Shown: one piece after another, positions 56,296-64,000 of the stretch
Layout: each line of letters opens with the position of its first letter
Position numbering within the stretch: the first letter of the stretch is position 1
Notes under the pieces: model-generated
The model's database searches: none
Told to the model about the DNA's origin: nothing
The model's input: the letters and a program-made list of their open reading frames with translations, nothing else
Translations under genes and position numbers: made by a program
DNA from: Erythrobacter insulae
Lineage (GTDB): Bacteria; Pseudomonadota; Alphaproteobacteria; Sphingomonadales; Sphingomonadaceae
Direction of reading: 5' to 3'
Assembly (NCBI RefSeq): GCF_007004095.1
Contig: NZ_VHJK01000002.1
Span: forward strand, 1 to 64,000
DNA length: 64,000 nucleotides

Positions 56296-57048
56296 ATGGA
56301 CCGATCACCGCCCAAAATATTCAACCGGCGCCGCGCATTAACCAAATGGCGGCGATCCGAATCGCGCAGAGCTTTCCGCAGTGAAACCGCCTATCTCACC
56401 AACGCGCTGGCGGATGATGTTGCCGAACGCCTAGAGTTCATGAACCTCGCTCCCAAGCACGCACTGTTAGTCGGCGATTGCCACGATGAATTGGCGCTGC
56501 GCCTTCAAAACTCAGCTGAAAAACTGTCAAAACAATCACTTTTTGAACGCGATGATGAACAGCCTGGTCCATTTGAAGAATACGATCTGATAGTCCACCT
56601 GCTGGGTCTGGGAATGGTAAACGACCTGCCCGGCGCATTGATCCACGCCCGAAATTCCTTGGCGATGGACGGCCTGTTTATCGCCGCATTTCCCGGAGCG
56701 GGAAGCCTCACAAGCCTGCGTCAGATCGCTCTTGCTGCCGATGGCGAAAGACCTGCCGCCCGCATCCATCCGCAGGTCGATATCCGCGCTGGCACTGCGT
56801 TATTGGAGCGCGCTGGCTTTGCGCGCCAAGTGGTCGATAGCTACCCGGTCAAAGTCCGTTTCAGCTCGCTAGAGCGGATGATCGAGGACTTGCGTGACCA
56901 CGGCCTGACAAGTTCGCTCGCCAGCACGGCTCCACCGATCACCCGCGCCGGTTGGCAACGCGCCCGCGCGGCATTCGACAGCATGCGAGACGACGGCGGC
57001 AAGGTCACCGAAACCTTTGAAATCCTCGTCCTTACAGGCTGGCGATAG
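56296..57048 (+). CDS. NDUFAF5/BioC-like methyltransferase homologue with degenerate SAM motif
   Basis: A 250-residue protein similar in layout to the class I methyltransferases of the NDUFAF5 and BioC group (Phe-Asn-Arg-Arg-Arg start, long N-terminal helix, later Phe-Ser-Ser-Leu-Glu-Arg-Met-Ile-Glu-Asp-Leu-Arg). The place of motif I, normally a glycine-rich Asp-x-Gly-x-Gly-x-Gly, reads Leu-Val-Gly-Asp-Cys-His-Asp, so SAM binding may be weak or absent. The human homologue hydroxylates an arginine of complex I, which might explain the loss of a strict methyltransferase site. The ATG follows GGGAG. It diverges from comF. Confidence 0.8.
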   Translation: MDRSPPKIFNRRRALTKWRRSESRRAFRSETAYLTNALADDVAERLEFMNLAPKHALLVGDCHDELALRLQNSAEKLSKQSLFERDDEQPGPFEEYDLIVHLLGLGMVNDLPGALIHARNSLAMDGLFIAAFPGAGSLTSLRQIALAADGERPAARIHPQVDIRAGTALLERAGFARQVVDSYPVKVRFSSLERMIEDLRDHGLTSSLASTAPPITRAGWQRARAAFDSMRDDGGKVTETFEILVLTGWR

Positions 57049-57057
57049 AGAGCGCCC

Positions 57058-59730
57058 TTAACGCGCAGCCAAAGCAGCCTGTGCCGCGGCAAGCCGAGCA
57101 ATCGGCACACGGTAGGGAGAGGCGCTAACGTAATCGAGCCCGACCTTTTCACAAAACGAGATGCTGGCCGGATCGCCGCCATGCTCACCGCAAATCCCAA
57201 GCTTGATATCAGGGCGCGTTGCCCTGCCCCGCTCAGCCGCCATTTCAACAAGCTGGCCAACACCATCGATATCAAGGCTGACAAACGGATCGCGCGGGAA
57301 AATTCCCTTGTCGACATACGGCGCAAGGAAGCGGGCCGAATCATCGCGCGATACGCCTAATGTCGTTTGCGTCAGATCGTTGGTGCCGAAACTGAAGAAT
57401 TCACCTTCATGCGCAATCTCACCCGCCATCAAAGCGGCGCGCGGCAATTCGATCATCGTTCCCACAAGGTATTCCACCCGTGCGCCCTGCTCGGCAAAAA
57501 CTTCTTGTGCCACCCGGTCAACCAGCGCGCGCAGCAGTTCAAGCTCGCGGCGGGTGGCGACCAACGGAATCATGATTTCCGGCAATGGTGCCTCGCCGCT
57601 CTCTTTTTGTACGGCGCAGACCGCTTCAAAAATCGCACGCGCCTGCATTTCATAGATTTCAGGGAATGTAATCCCAAGCCGGCAACCGCGATGGCCGAGC
57701 ATCGGGTTAAATTCATGCAACTCACCAGCGCGCCGTTTCAAATGATCGACACCGAGGCCGGTCGCATCGGCCAGATCGGAAAATTCCTCGTCACTATGCG
57801 GCAGGAATTCATGCAGCGGCGGATCGAGCAAACGGATCGTGCACGGCAGACCGGCCATTACCTCGAAAATAGCGGTAAAGTCGGCGCGCTGTTCAGGCAG
57901 CAGCACTTCAAGCGCGGCGCGGCGGCCTGCTTCGTCTTCGGCCAAGATCATCTGACGAACTGCGCTGATCCGGCCTGCTTCGAAAAACATGTGTTCCGTG
58001 CGGCACAGGCCGATGCCTTCGGCGCCGAACTGCCGTGCCATTTTGCAATCATCCGGCGTTTCGGCGTTGGTACGAACGCGCATCCGGCGCAGCTTGTCCG
58101 CCCAAATCATGAGCGTACCAAAATCGCCTGCCAGCTCGGGCTCAACCGTTGGCACAATGCCCAGCATCACTTGCCCCTTGGCCCCATCAAGAGTGATTTC
58201 ATCACCCTCTTTCAATTCCTTGTCACCGATGCGCAAAGTGCGGGTTTCGCGATTGATCGACACGCCGCTTGCGCCGGAAACGCATGGACGGCCCATGCCG
58301 CGGGCCACAACCGCAGCGTGTGACGTCATGCCGCCACGCGCAGTCAAAATGCCTTGGGCTGCGTGCATGCCGTGAATATCCTCTGGCGAGGTTTCAACCC
58401 GCACCAGAATGACTTTATCGCCAAGCTGCGACCATTGCTCTGCCGTATCTGCGTCCAGCACAATCTTACCCGCCGCCGCGCCCGGCGATGCCGGCAGGCC
58501 GGTTGTCAGGACATTTCGCGGCGCATCGGGATCAAGCGTGGGGTGCAGCAATTGATCAAGCGCCATGGGGTCCACGCGGCGCACGGCCTCTTCTTCGTCA
58601 ATCAGCCCTTCTTCCACCATTTCGACCGCCATTTTCAAAGCAGCCTTCGCGGTGCGTTTGCCAGAACGCGTTTGCAGCATCCAAAGCTTGCCGCGCTCCA
58701 CGGTAAACTCGATGTCCTGCATGTCTTTATAATGGCCTTCGAGGAGGTCAAAAACCCGCGCCAGCTCGCCATAAGCATCCGGCATTGCCTCTTCCATCGA
58801 AAGCGGCTTGGCATTGGCTGTTTCGCGGGCGGCTTTGGTCAAATATTGCGGTGTACGGATACCGGCGACCACATCTTCGCCCTGCGCATTGATAAGGTAT
58901 TCGCCGTAATAGGCGCGGGTTCCGGTGGCAGGATCGCGGGTGAAGGCAACGCCCGTCGCGCTGGTATCGCCCATATTTCCAAACACCATCGCCTGAACAT
59001 TGACGGCGGTGCCCCAATCGGCGGGAATATCGTTAAGCCGGCGATACACTTTCGCGCGGTCACTGTCCCAGCTGTCAAACACGGCTGCGATTGCGCCCCA
59101 CAGCTGCTCGGTCACGTCCTGCGGGAAAGGTTTGCCCTGCTCTTGTTCCACAATGCCTTTGAATTCAGCAACCAAAGCGCGCCAATCATCGGAGCTCAGC
59201 TCGGTATCGGCATAGAAACCATTGTCTTCCTTGACGATTTCCAGCGCCTCTTCGAACAGGCCGTGATCAAGGCCGAGCACCACGTCGGAATACATCTGGA
59301 TGAACCGGCGATAGCTGTCCCAGGCAAACCGTTCATCGCCGGACGTCTTGGCCAACCCTTCGACCGTCGCATCGTTCAGGCCAAGGTTCAGCACCGTATC
59401 CATCATCCCCGGCATGGATACGCGCGCGCCGGAACGCACGGATACCAGCATCGGATCGGCGGCATCGCCAAACGATTTGCCCACGCTGGCTTCGATATGT
59501 TTAAGCGCGTTGCTTACCTCGGCGCGCAGCGCATCGGAGAAATCCGCGCCCTGACGCAGGTAACGCACGCTTTCCTCGGTCGTGATGGTGAAACCCGGGG
59601 GGACCGGCAGGCCGATGCTCGCCATTTCTGCAAGATTGGCGCCCTTACCACCGGTAATGGTCTTGTCACGCTGGCGGGGATCATCATGCGGAGCGGCTCC
59701 GCCGAAAGTGTAGACCGTTTGCTGCGACAT
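57058..59730 (-). CDS. ppdK: pyruvate, phosphate dikinase
   Basis: An 890-residue enzyme that interconverts pyruvate, ATP and phosphate with PEP, AMP and pyrophosphate. An N-terminal ATP-grasp part (Gly-Gly-Lys-Gly-Ala-Asn-Leu-Ala-Glu-Met) is followed by the swivelling domain with catalytic His471 (Gly-Gly-Met-Thr-Ser-His-Ala-Ala) and a C-terminal PEP/pyruvate barrel (Leu-Cys-Arg-Thr-Glu-His-Met-Phe, Gly-Thr-Asn-Asp-Leu-Thr-Gln). The start Met-Ser-Gln-Gln-Thr is chosen with AGGAAA ahead; 18 upstream codons are unlikely. It converges with the methyltransferase gene 10 bases away. Confidence 0.97.
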   Translation of the reverse strand: MSQQTVYTFGGAAPHDDPRQRDKTITGGKGANLAEMASIGLPVPPGFTITTEESVRYLRQGADFSDALRAEVSNALKHIEASVGKSFGDAADPMLVSVRSGARVSMPGMMDTVLNLGLNDATVEGLAKTSGDERFAWDSYRRFIQMYSDVVLGLDHGLFEEALEIVKEDNGFYADTELSSDDWRALVAEFKGIVEQEQGKPFPQDVTEQLWGAIAAVFDSWDSDRAKVYRRLNDIPADWGTAVNVQAMVFGNMGDTSATGVAFTRDPATGTRAYYGEYLINAQGEDVVAGIRTPQYLTKAARETANAKPLSMEEAMPDAYGELARVFDLLEGHYKDMQDIEFTVERGKLWMLQTRSGKRTAKAALKMAVEMVEEGLIDEEEAVRRVDPMALDQLLHPTLDPDAPRNVLTTGLPASPGAAAGKIVLDADTAEQWSQLGDKVILVRVETSPEDIHGMHAAQGILTARGGMTSHAAVVARGMGRPCVSGASGVSINRETRTLRIGDKELKEGDEITLDGAKGQVMLGIVPTVEPELAGDFGTLMIWADKLRRMRVRTNAETPDDCKMARQFGAEGIGLCRTEHMFFEAGRISAVRQMILAEDEAGRRAALEVLLPEQRADFTAIFEVMAGLPCTIRLLDPPLHEFLPHSDEEFSDLADATGLGVDHLKRRAGELHEFNPMLGHRGCRLGITFPEIYEMQARAIFEAVCAVQKESGEAPLPEIMIPLVATRRELELLRALVDRVAQEVFAEQGARVEYLVGTMIELPRAALMAGEIAHEGEFFSFGTNDLTQTTLGVSRDDSARFLAPYVDKGIFPRDPFVSLDIDGVGQLVEMAAERGRATRPDIKLGICGEHGGDPASISFCEKVGLDYVSASPYRVPIARLAAAQAALAAR

Positions 59731-59748
59731 TAAATTTCCTACTTTGCT

Positions 59749-59835
59749 TGACACATTTTCCAACATGTCACCCATTTCATACACACTTAAGCGGCTGTAA
59801 TTACGTCCAAATCATCATGTATGACACACATGACA
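59749..59835. promoter_or_regulatory. TGACA/TGTCA repeat cluster upstream of ppdK
   Basis: Four copies of TGACA or its complement TGTCA lie in the 133-base gap before ppdK (59749, 59766, 59822, 59831). The pair 59749/59766 forms an inverted repeat (TGACA-N12-TGTCA). A possible regulator site, but none is named. Confidence 0.3.
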
Positions 59836-59863
59836 ACTGTCCAACTTGATTAACCAAAGGGTA

Positions 59864-62122
59864 TCACCCTTCGATCCGGCTGAAATCTGCCACACGGTGC
59901 ACCGCATCGCGGAACCGCGCCAGCAAATCGAGCCGAGCCGCACGGATATGCGACTCATCGGCGTTTACAATCACATCTTCAAAGAACCGGTCGATCGGCG
60001 CACGCAATGTGGCAAGAGCGGACATGGCGGCGGCGAAATCTTCCGCCTCAATCGCCTCGGCCGCTTTCGGCTCGGCCGCATCAAGCGCATCGATCAAAGC
60101 CTTTTCGGCGGGCTCGGGCGAGTAGGAAACATCTTTCGATTCCCACTCTTCTTTCTTGAGGATATTCGCCGCGCGCTTGTATCCGGCGAGGAGGTTTGTG
60201 CCGTCCTCGGTTTCAACAAAGGCTTGAAGCGCATGGACGCGGGCGAGAAGGCGAACGAGATCGTCTTCACCGCCGAGGGCGAACACTGCATCGATCAGAT
60301 CGTGACGAACGCCCGCTTCGCGTTGTTGGACTTTGAGGCGGTCGATAACGAAGTCGACAGATTCGTGGTTCACTCGTCCGAACTCTTTGAGTCCCTGCTT
60401 CATGAATTCCCGAACGTGGTTGGCGCGACCGGAGAGCGTCTGCACGTCCTCAGCGTCAATGAAAACTTGGTCGTGGCTCCTGTCAGCCAGCTTCGCGCTG
60501 CCGGAGGTTTCAAGCGTATCGACTAGGTCAGCAAGAAGAAAAGACTTAGCTTCATTCGACGACGACCAAGCCTCAATCTCTGTCGTAGCCTGTCTGACCG
60601 ACGCGCCTAGTGATTGCGCTAGCGCCATGAATACCGGGAGCCTCAACTCATTGCGCAAAACAAGCCGAACAATTGAAATCGCTGCTCGTCGCAAAGCAAA
60701 CGGGTCTTTTGATCCCGTAGGTTTTTCATCGATGAAGAAGAATTGCATTACGGAATCTAACTTATCCGCCAAACTCACCGCCACCGTCACCGGAGCAGTC
60801 GGCACGTCATCACCTTGCCCCACCGGCTTGTAATGATCGCGGATCGCGTCTGAGACTTCGACCGGCAAACCTTCTTTGGCGGCGTAATATCCGCCCATTA
60901 GGCCTTGCAATTCGGGAAATTCGCCAACCATTTCGGTGACCAGATCGGCTTTGCACAGGCGCGCAGCCTGTTCGGCGAGGTCGGGATCGCCTTTGACGAT
61001 GCCCTCTTCACACAGCCACCGCGCCAGCTTCGCAACCCGCTCCACTTTGTCAGCAACCGTGCCCAGCTTTTCGTGAAAGGTAATCCGCTCCAGACCCTTG
61101 GCGTGCTCGGCCAGCGTCTTTTTCTGGTCCAGTTCCCAGAAAAACCGCGCATCGGAAAGCCGCGCGGCCAAAACCTTGCGGTTGCCGTCCACCACCACCG
61201 CCGGATCGGCGGCGGCGATATTGGCGGTGCAGATAAATGCGTTGGCCAGATTGCCATCCGCATCCTCGCACACGAAATATTTCTGGTTCACCCGCGCCGT
61301 CAGCTGGATCGTTTCCGGCGGCACGTCGAGGAAATCATCCTCAAACCGGCCCAGCAGCGGCACCGGCCATTCTGTCAGGCCCGCATTTTCCACGACCAGA
61401 CCTTCATCCTCAACCAGCTTGAGACCCGCAGCTTCCGCCGCGGCCTTTGCGCCTTCGCGAATTGTGTTCTGGCGTTCTTCATGATCGACGATCACGGACG
61501 CTGCGCGCAAAGTGCTGGCATATTCATCGGCATTCGCAATGGTCAGCGCGCCTGCCGAATGGAATCGGTGGCCAAACGTTTCGCGGCCGCTCGCCATGCC
61601 ATCCAGCACCACCGGAACAACCTCGCCATCCAGCAGTGCAACGACACCCGACAAGGGGCGCACCCATTTCAGGCTTTCGCTGCTGATCGAGGCATCGCCC
61701 CAGCGCATGCTCTTGGGCCAGGAAAAATCGCGGATGATCGCAGGGATTGCTGCAGCCAAAAGATCGGTCACCGCCTGACCCGGTTTTTCAATGACCGCAA
61801 AATACGTCTCGCGGCCCTTAACATCGCGCACTTCCAAAGCATCGCGGTCCACACCGTTTTTGCGGCAGAAACCATCGACCGCCTGATCGGGCGCGCCAAC
61901 GGGCGGGCCTTTGGCTTCTTCGCGCACGGCCTTTGTTTCGGTCGGCAGGCCGCGCGCGATCAAGGCAAGGCGGCGGGGCGTGGACCAGACCGTCAGCTCG
62001 CCCGCTGCGACACCGGCTGCATCCATCTCGCGGCGCAGCAGCTTTTCCAGCTCGGCGCGAGCGCCCTTTTGCATCCGCGCAGGGATTTCTTCAGAGCGCA
62101 GCTCGAGGAGGAAATCAGCCAT
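59864..62122 (-). CDS. glyS: glycyl-tRNA synthetase beta subunit
   Basis: A 752-residue tRNA-recognition subunit of the bacterial heterotetrameric GlyRS. The N-terminus [14 protein letters not shown] is diagnostic, and Glu-Glu-Ala/His motifs and the C-terminal anticodon-binding region (Pro-Val-Tyr/DALR-like) follow. The ATG overlaps the glyQ stop by one base (TGATG), giving translational coupling. A 23-codon in-frame extension lies inside glyQ and is excluded. Confidence 0.96.
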   Translation of the reverse strand: MADFLLELRSEEIPARMQKGARAELEKLLRREMDAAGVAAGELTVWSTPRRLALIARGLPTETKAVREEAKGPPVGAPDQAVDGFCRKNGVDRDALEVRDVKGRETYFAVIEKPGQAVTDLLAAAIPAIIRDFSWPKSMRWGDASISSESLKWVRPLSGVVALLDGEVVPVVLDGMASGRETFGHRFHSAGALTIANADEYASTLRAASVIVDHEERQNTIREGAKAAAEAAGLKLVEDEGLVVENAGLTEWPVPLLGRFEDDFLDVPPETIQLTARVNQKYFVCEDADGNLANAFICTANIAAADPAVVVDGNRKVLAARLSDARFFWELDQKKTLAEHAKGLERITFHEKLGTVADKVERVAKLARWLCEEGIVKGDPDLAEQAARLCKADLVTEMVGEFPELQGLMGGYYAAKEGLPVEVSDAIRDHYKPVGQGDDVPTAPVTVAVSLADKLDSVMQFFFIDEKPTGSKDPFALRRAAISIVRLVLRNELRLPVFMALAQSLGASVRQATTEIEAWSSSNEAKSFLLADLVDTLETSGSAKLADRSHDQVFIDAEDVQTLSGRANHVREFMKQGLKEFGRVNHESVDFVIDRLKVQQREAGVRHDLIDAVFALGGEDDLVRLLARVHALQAFVETEDGTNLLAGYKRAANILKKEEWESKDVSYSPEPAEKALIDALDAAEPKAAEAIEAEDFAAAMSALATLRAPIDRFFEDVIVNADESHIRAARLDLLARFRDAVHRVADFSRIEG

Positions 62123-63078
62123 CAGACGAGGCTCCATCCCGGATATTTCGCTTCCCATTGCGGCGCCATCTGCTTCGCATAGGTTTCGCACGATGACCGC
62201 GCCAGATCACGCACTCGGCCCATATAGCTCGCGCGTTCCTGCACGCTGATCACGCCGCGCGCCTGCAGCAAGTTGAAGATGTGGCTTGCCTCAACGGCTT
62301 CTTCATAGGCCGCGATCGGCACACCGTGTTCGATTTGATTGCGGCACTCGGCTTCGGCCATCTCAAACTTTTTGAACAGCATATCCGTGTCGAACACTTC
62401 GAAATTGGCTTTCGACATCTGCTTTTCGTTTTCGAGGAACACGTCGCCGTAACTGACCCCGTGTTGATTAAAGGCAAGGTCATAGACGCTATCGACGCCC
62501 TGAATATACATCGCGAGGCGTTCAAGCCCGTAGGTAAGTTCACCCGCAACCGGTTTGCAGTCAAACCCGCCCATCTGTTGGAAATAGGTGAACTGTGTGA
62601 CTTCCATCCCGTCGCACCACACTTCCCAGCCAAGACCCCATGCGCCCAGCGTCGGCGATTCCCAGTCATCTTCAACGAAGCGGATATCGTGTTTAAGCGG
62701 GTCAACACCAATCGCCGCCAGGCTTTTGAGGTACAGCTCCTGGATGTCGGATGGCGATGGTTTCAGGATGACCTGATATTGATAATAATGCTGCAGGCGA
62801 TTGGGGTTTTCGCCATAGCGGCCATCTGTCGGACGGCGGCACGGCTGAACAAAGGCGGCATTCCACGGTTCCGGGCCCAGCGCGCGTAGGGTGGTGGCCG
62901 TGTGGAACGTCCCTGCCCCCATGCGCATGTCATACGGTTGCAGAATCACGCATCCTGCCGCTGACCAAAAATCATGCAGCGTCAGGATCATGTCCTGAAA
63001 AGAGCGCGTCGGGTCGCGGGTAATTCCAGACGATTCGCGGCTTGCGGTTTTAACCTCGGATTCCATGGTTGTGGCCAT
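62122..63078 (-). CDS. glyQ: glycyl-tRNA synthetase alpha subunit
   Basis: A 318-residue catalytic subunit of GlyRS. Ile-Leu-Thr-Leu-His-Asp-Phe-Trp near the N-terminus, Gly-Cys-Val-Ile-Leu-Gln-Pro-Tyr, and the motif 2 region [17 protein letters not shown] are diagnostic. The N-terminus is about 30 residues longer than usual; ATGs at 63078 and 63066 and a TTG at 63102 are all possible starts. It heads the glyQ-glyS operon and diverges from the regulated unit at the right edge. Confidence 0.95.
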   Translation of the reverse strand: MATTMESEVKTASRESSGITRDPTRSFQDMILTLHDFWSAAGCVILQPYDMRMGAGTFHTATTLRALGPEPWNAAFVQPCRRPTDGRYGENPNRLQHYYQYQVILKPSPSDIQELYLKSLAAIGVDPLKHDIRFVEDDWESPTLGAWGLGWEVWCDGMEVTQFTYFQQMGGFDCKPVAGELTYGLERLAMYIQGVDSVYDLAFNQHGVSYGDVFLENEKQMSKANFEVFDTDMLFKKFEMAEAECRNQIEHGVPIAAYEEAVEASHIFNLLQARGVISVQERASYMGRVRDLARSSCETYAKQMAPQWEAKYPGWSLV

Positions 63079-63163
63079 GGCGGATGGCCCCATCAGCGTC
63101 AATGCCGCAGCGCAGCATTGCCAACCTTGGCGGCATGAAGACCGAGGTTTTCTGCGGTTTTTC

Positions 63164-63251
63164 GTCAGGTATTCATGACCAATAGTCAGGTAGTGTTGAC
63201 ATAGTCAGTGAAACAAGACATAAAGTAAGGCATACCTTACATCGAGTAAGG
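63164..63251 (+). promoter_or_regulatory. promoter with stacked operator repeats for the small-protein/HTH unit
   Basis: TTGACA (63196-63201) and CATAAA (63219-63224) are spaced 17 bases, a good sigma-70-like promoter. Upstream, GTCAG half-sites occur at 63164, 63185 and 63204, about 20 bases apart. Overlapping the start point is a perfect inverted repeat GTAAGG-CATA-CCTTAC (63225-63240), followed by another GTAAGG (63246). The HTH protein just downstream is the obvious candidate for the palindrome. Confidence 0.65.
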
Positions 63252-63277
63252 GGAACCTGATAGTTAGGAGGCTAAAA

Positions 63278-63397
63278 ATGCAATTTCTCAACGCAAACAT
63301 CCCCGTCAAAATCTGGCAGCTGGCCCTGTTCCTGCTGTTTTCCGGTTATGCCGTCGGTAACATTCTCGCCAAGGCAAACGGTGCACTGGGTTTCTGA
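63278..63397 (+). CDS. 39-residue single-helix membrane protein
   Basis: A small gene with an excellent ribosome site (TAGGAGG, 5 bases before ATG) directly after the operator region. The product starts Met-Gln-Phe-Leu-Asn-Ala-Asn-Ile-Pro, then has one hydrophobic helix (about 12-31) and ends Ala-Leu-Gly-Phe. It is followed four bases later by the HTH gene. The function is unknown; small proteins of this form often modulate a membrane partner, here perhaps the protein at 63583. Confidence 0.68.
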   Translation: MQFLNANIPVKIWQLALFLLFSGYAVGNILAKANGALGF

Positions 63398-63401
63398 TCC
63401 G

Positions 63402-63596
63402 ATGAAAAACCGGCTTAAAGTCTTGCGGGCGGAACGCGATTGGAGCCAGGCACGGCTTGCCGTGGAGCTCGACGTTTCGCGTCAGGCCGTGAACGCAATC
63501 GAAACCGGTAAGCACGACCCATCTCTTCCCCTGGCGTTCAAAATCGCCCGCTTGTTCAACCTCCAGATTGAGGACATTTTTGATGACGCAAACTGA
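63402..63596 (+). CDS. small XRE-family HTH transcriptional regulator
   Basis: A 64-residue protein that is almost only a helix-turn-helix: Leu-Arg-Ala-Glu-Arg-Asp-Trp-Ser-Gln, Val-Ser-Arg-Gln-Ala-Val-Asn-Ala-Ile-Glu, then Gly-Lys-His-Asp-Pro-Ser-Leu and the end Ile-Glu-Asp-Ile-Phe. It resembles the YozG/YgzD-like Cro group. As the only DNA-binding protein of its unit, it probably binds the inverted repeat upstream and autoregulates. Its 3' end overlaps the next gene by 14 bases. Confidence 0.9.
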   Translation: MKNRLKVLRAERDWSQARLAVELDVSRQAVNAIETGKHDPSLPLAFKIARLFNLQIEDIFDDAN

Positions 63597-64000
63597 TTAT
63601 GATGACGCACCAAAAAATGGCCTTGGCCGTGCGGTGCTGCTTACCCTAGGCGCGATAGCTGTGCTGTTTTTAAGCGGCGTTTTGATCGGCTTTGCCATGG
63701 CGGCAATCGAGGACGGCAACGCGTCTGTAAAAGTGTTCGGGATACTTGCCGTTATAATCGCACTGCTCGCTGCGTCTTTGTACGGAAGCTGGAAAGTCTG
63801 GATCAAGGACAGGCCAGAAATGATCGCACAAAGCGAGCGGAAATCCCGCAACCTTATGTTCGCGCTTGCCGGGGTTGGTGTGGTTATCGGGGTGATTTTT
63901 TCCGTCTTCGAAGGCCCGAATTCCAATGCGCTGTTCTCCAACGAACCGATCAGCGGCACTTTGGCCACCGCCGTGCTGTTGTTCTGGCTGGTATTCGTGC
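63583..64000 (+). CDS. membrane protein, truncated by window edge
   Basis: The first 139 residues of a membrane protein that runs off the right edge. After a hydrophilic N-terminus (Met-Thr-Gln-Thr-Asp-Tyr) there are hydrophobic helices at about 18-42, 50-68, 93-110 and from 126. The start overlaps the HTH gene by 14 bases, so it is translationally coupled to it. HTH plus membrane-protein pairs of this kind are common in sphingomonads, but I do not recognise the family. Its function is unknown. Confidence 0.75.
   Translation, partial: MTQTDYDDAPKNGLGRAVLLTLGAIAVLFLSGVLIGFAMAAIEDGNASVKVFGILAVIIALLAASLYGSWKVWIKDRPEMIAQSERKSRNLMFALAGVGVVIGVIFSVFEGPNSNALFSNEPISGTLATAVLLFWLVFV

Noticed and set aside
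58354..59733. 459-residue open frame antisense to ppdK (and 52119-53177, 57367-58323, 60905-62182 opposite other large genes)
   Set aside because: They lie fully opposite well-supported genes, have no recognisable motif, and high-GC coding DNA commonly gives long antisense frames.
59857..59871. AAGGGT/ACCCTT hairpin at the glyS stop
   Set aside because: Short stem with no T-rich tail; too weak to call a terminator.
1..64000. CRISPR arrays, prophage or insertion sequences
   Set aside because: No regular spaced repeats, transposase or phage structural genes; xerC looks like the housekeeping recombinase.

Overview
The window looks like a core-chromosome segment of an alphaproteobacterium, most likely Sphingomonadales and probably Erythrobacteraceae. 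I infer this from gene content and order: pdhC/lpd, PhaR, a radA-cvpA-NifU-like run, hrcA-grpE beside rph-rdgB-hemW, and rsmI-yraN-gshB next to an LpoA-like lipoprotein. No sequence search was run. Genes are densely packed on both strands with short gaps and many 1-4 bp overlaps. I see no rRNA, convincing tRNA, insertion sequence, prophage or CRISPR array.

Left part (1-18400): the end of an outer-membrane-type protein; a TPR/GGDEF/EAL cyclic-di-GMP protein; dihydrolipoyl dehydrogenase and the pyruvate dehydrogenase E2 subunit flanking a lipoprotein and a membrane protein; a universal stress protein; then nine leftward genes in a row (RadA, CvpA, NifU-like scaffold, MFS symporter, alanine racemase, PhaR, archaeal/eukaryal-type ProRS, M28 peptidase, RNase R).

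Middle (18400-40800): a large patatin-like protein; an exported metallo-beta-lactamase-fold enzyme; dnaK-dnaJ with a hairpin terminator between them; a PCu(A)C lipoprotein; an HExxH protein coupled to a membrane protein; a crotonase; grpE/hrcA; rph-rdgB; a CAP lipoprotein; hemW-xerC; gshB/yraN/rsmI; an LpoA-like lipoprotein; parE; and a beta-lactamase-fold protein lacking the usual deacylating glutamate.

Right part (40800-64000): a MoxR ATPase and VWA protein pair split by a GFA enzyme and an oppositely oriented soluble chemotaxis receptor; a NamZ-type hydrolase; TspO; a DOMON-like protein; tyrS; a PilZ protein; an MFS exporter; cysK; an Asp/Asn hydroxylase; an acyl-CoA dehydrogenase with a MerR regulator and LiuR-like operator; hisI; comF; a degenerate methyltransferase; ppdK; and glyQ-glyS. 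At the right edge lies a compact unit: promoter with stacked repeats, a 39-residue membrane peptide, a small HTH regulator and a membrane protein running off the window. That unit is the least described system here.

Themes that tie genes together are protein quality control (dnaK, dnaJ, grpE, hrcA, rnr), the pyruvate node (PDH E2, Lpd, PpdK), cyclic-di-GMP (GGDEF/EAL and PilZ) and cell-envelope upkeep (Alr, LpoA-like, NamZ, serine hydrolase, CAP protein).
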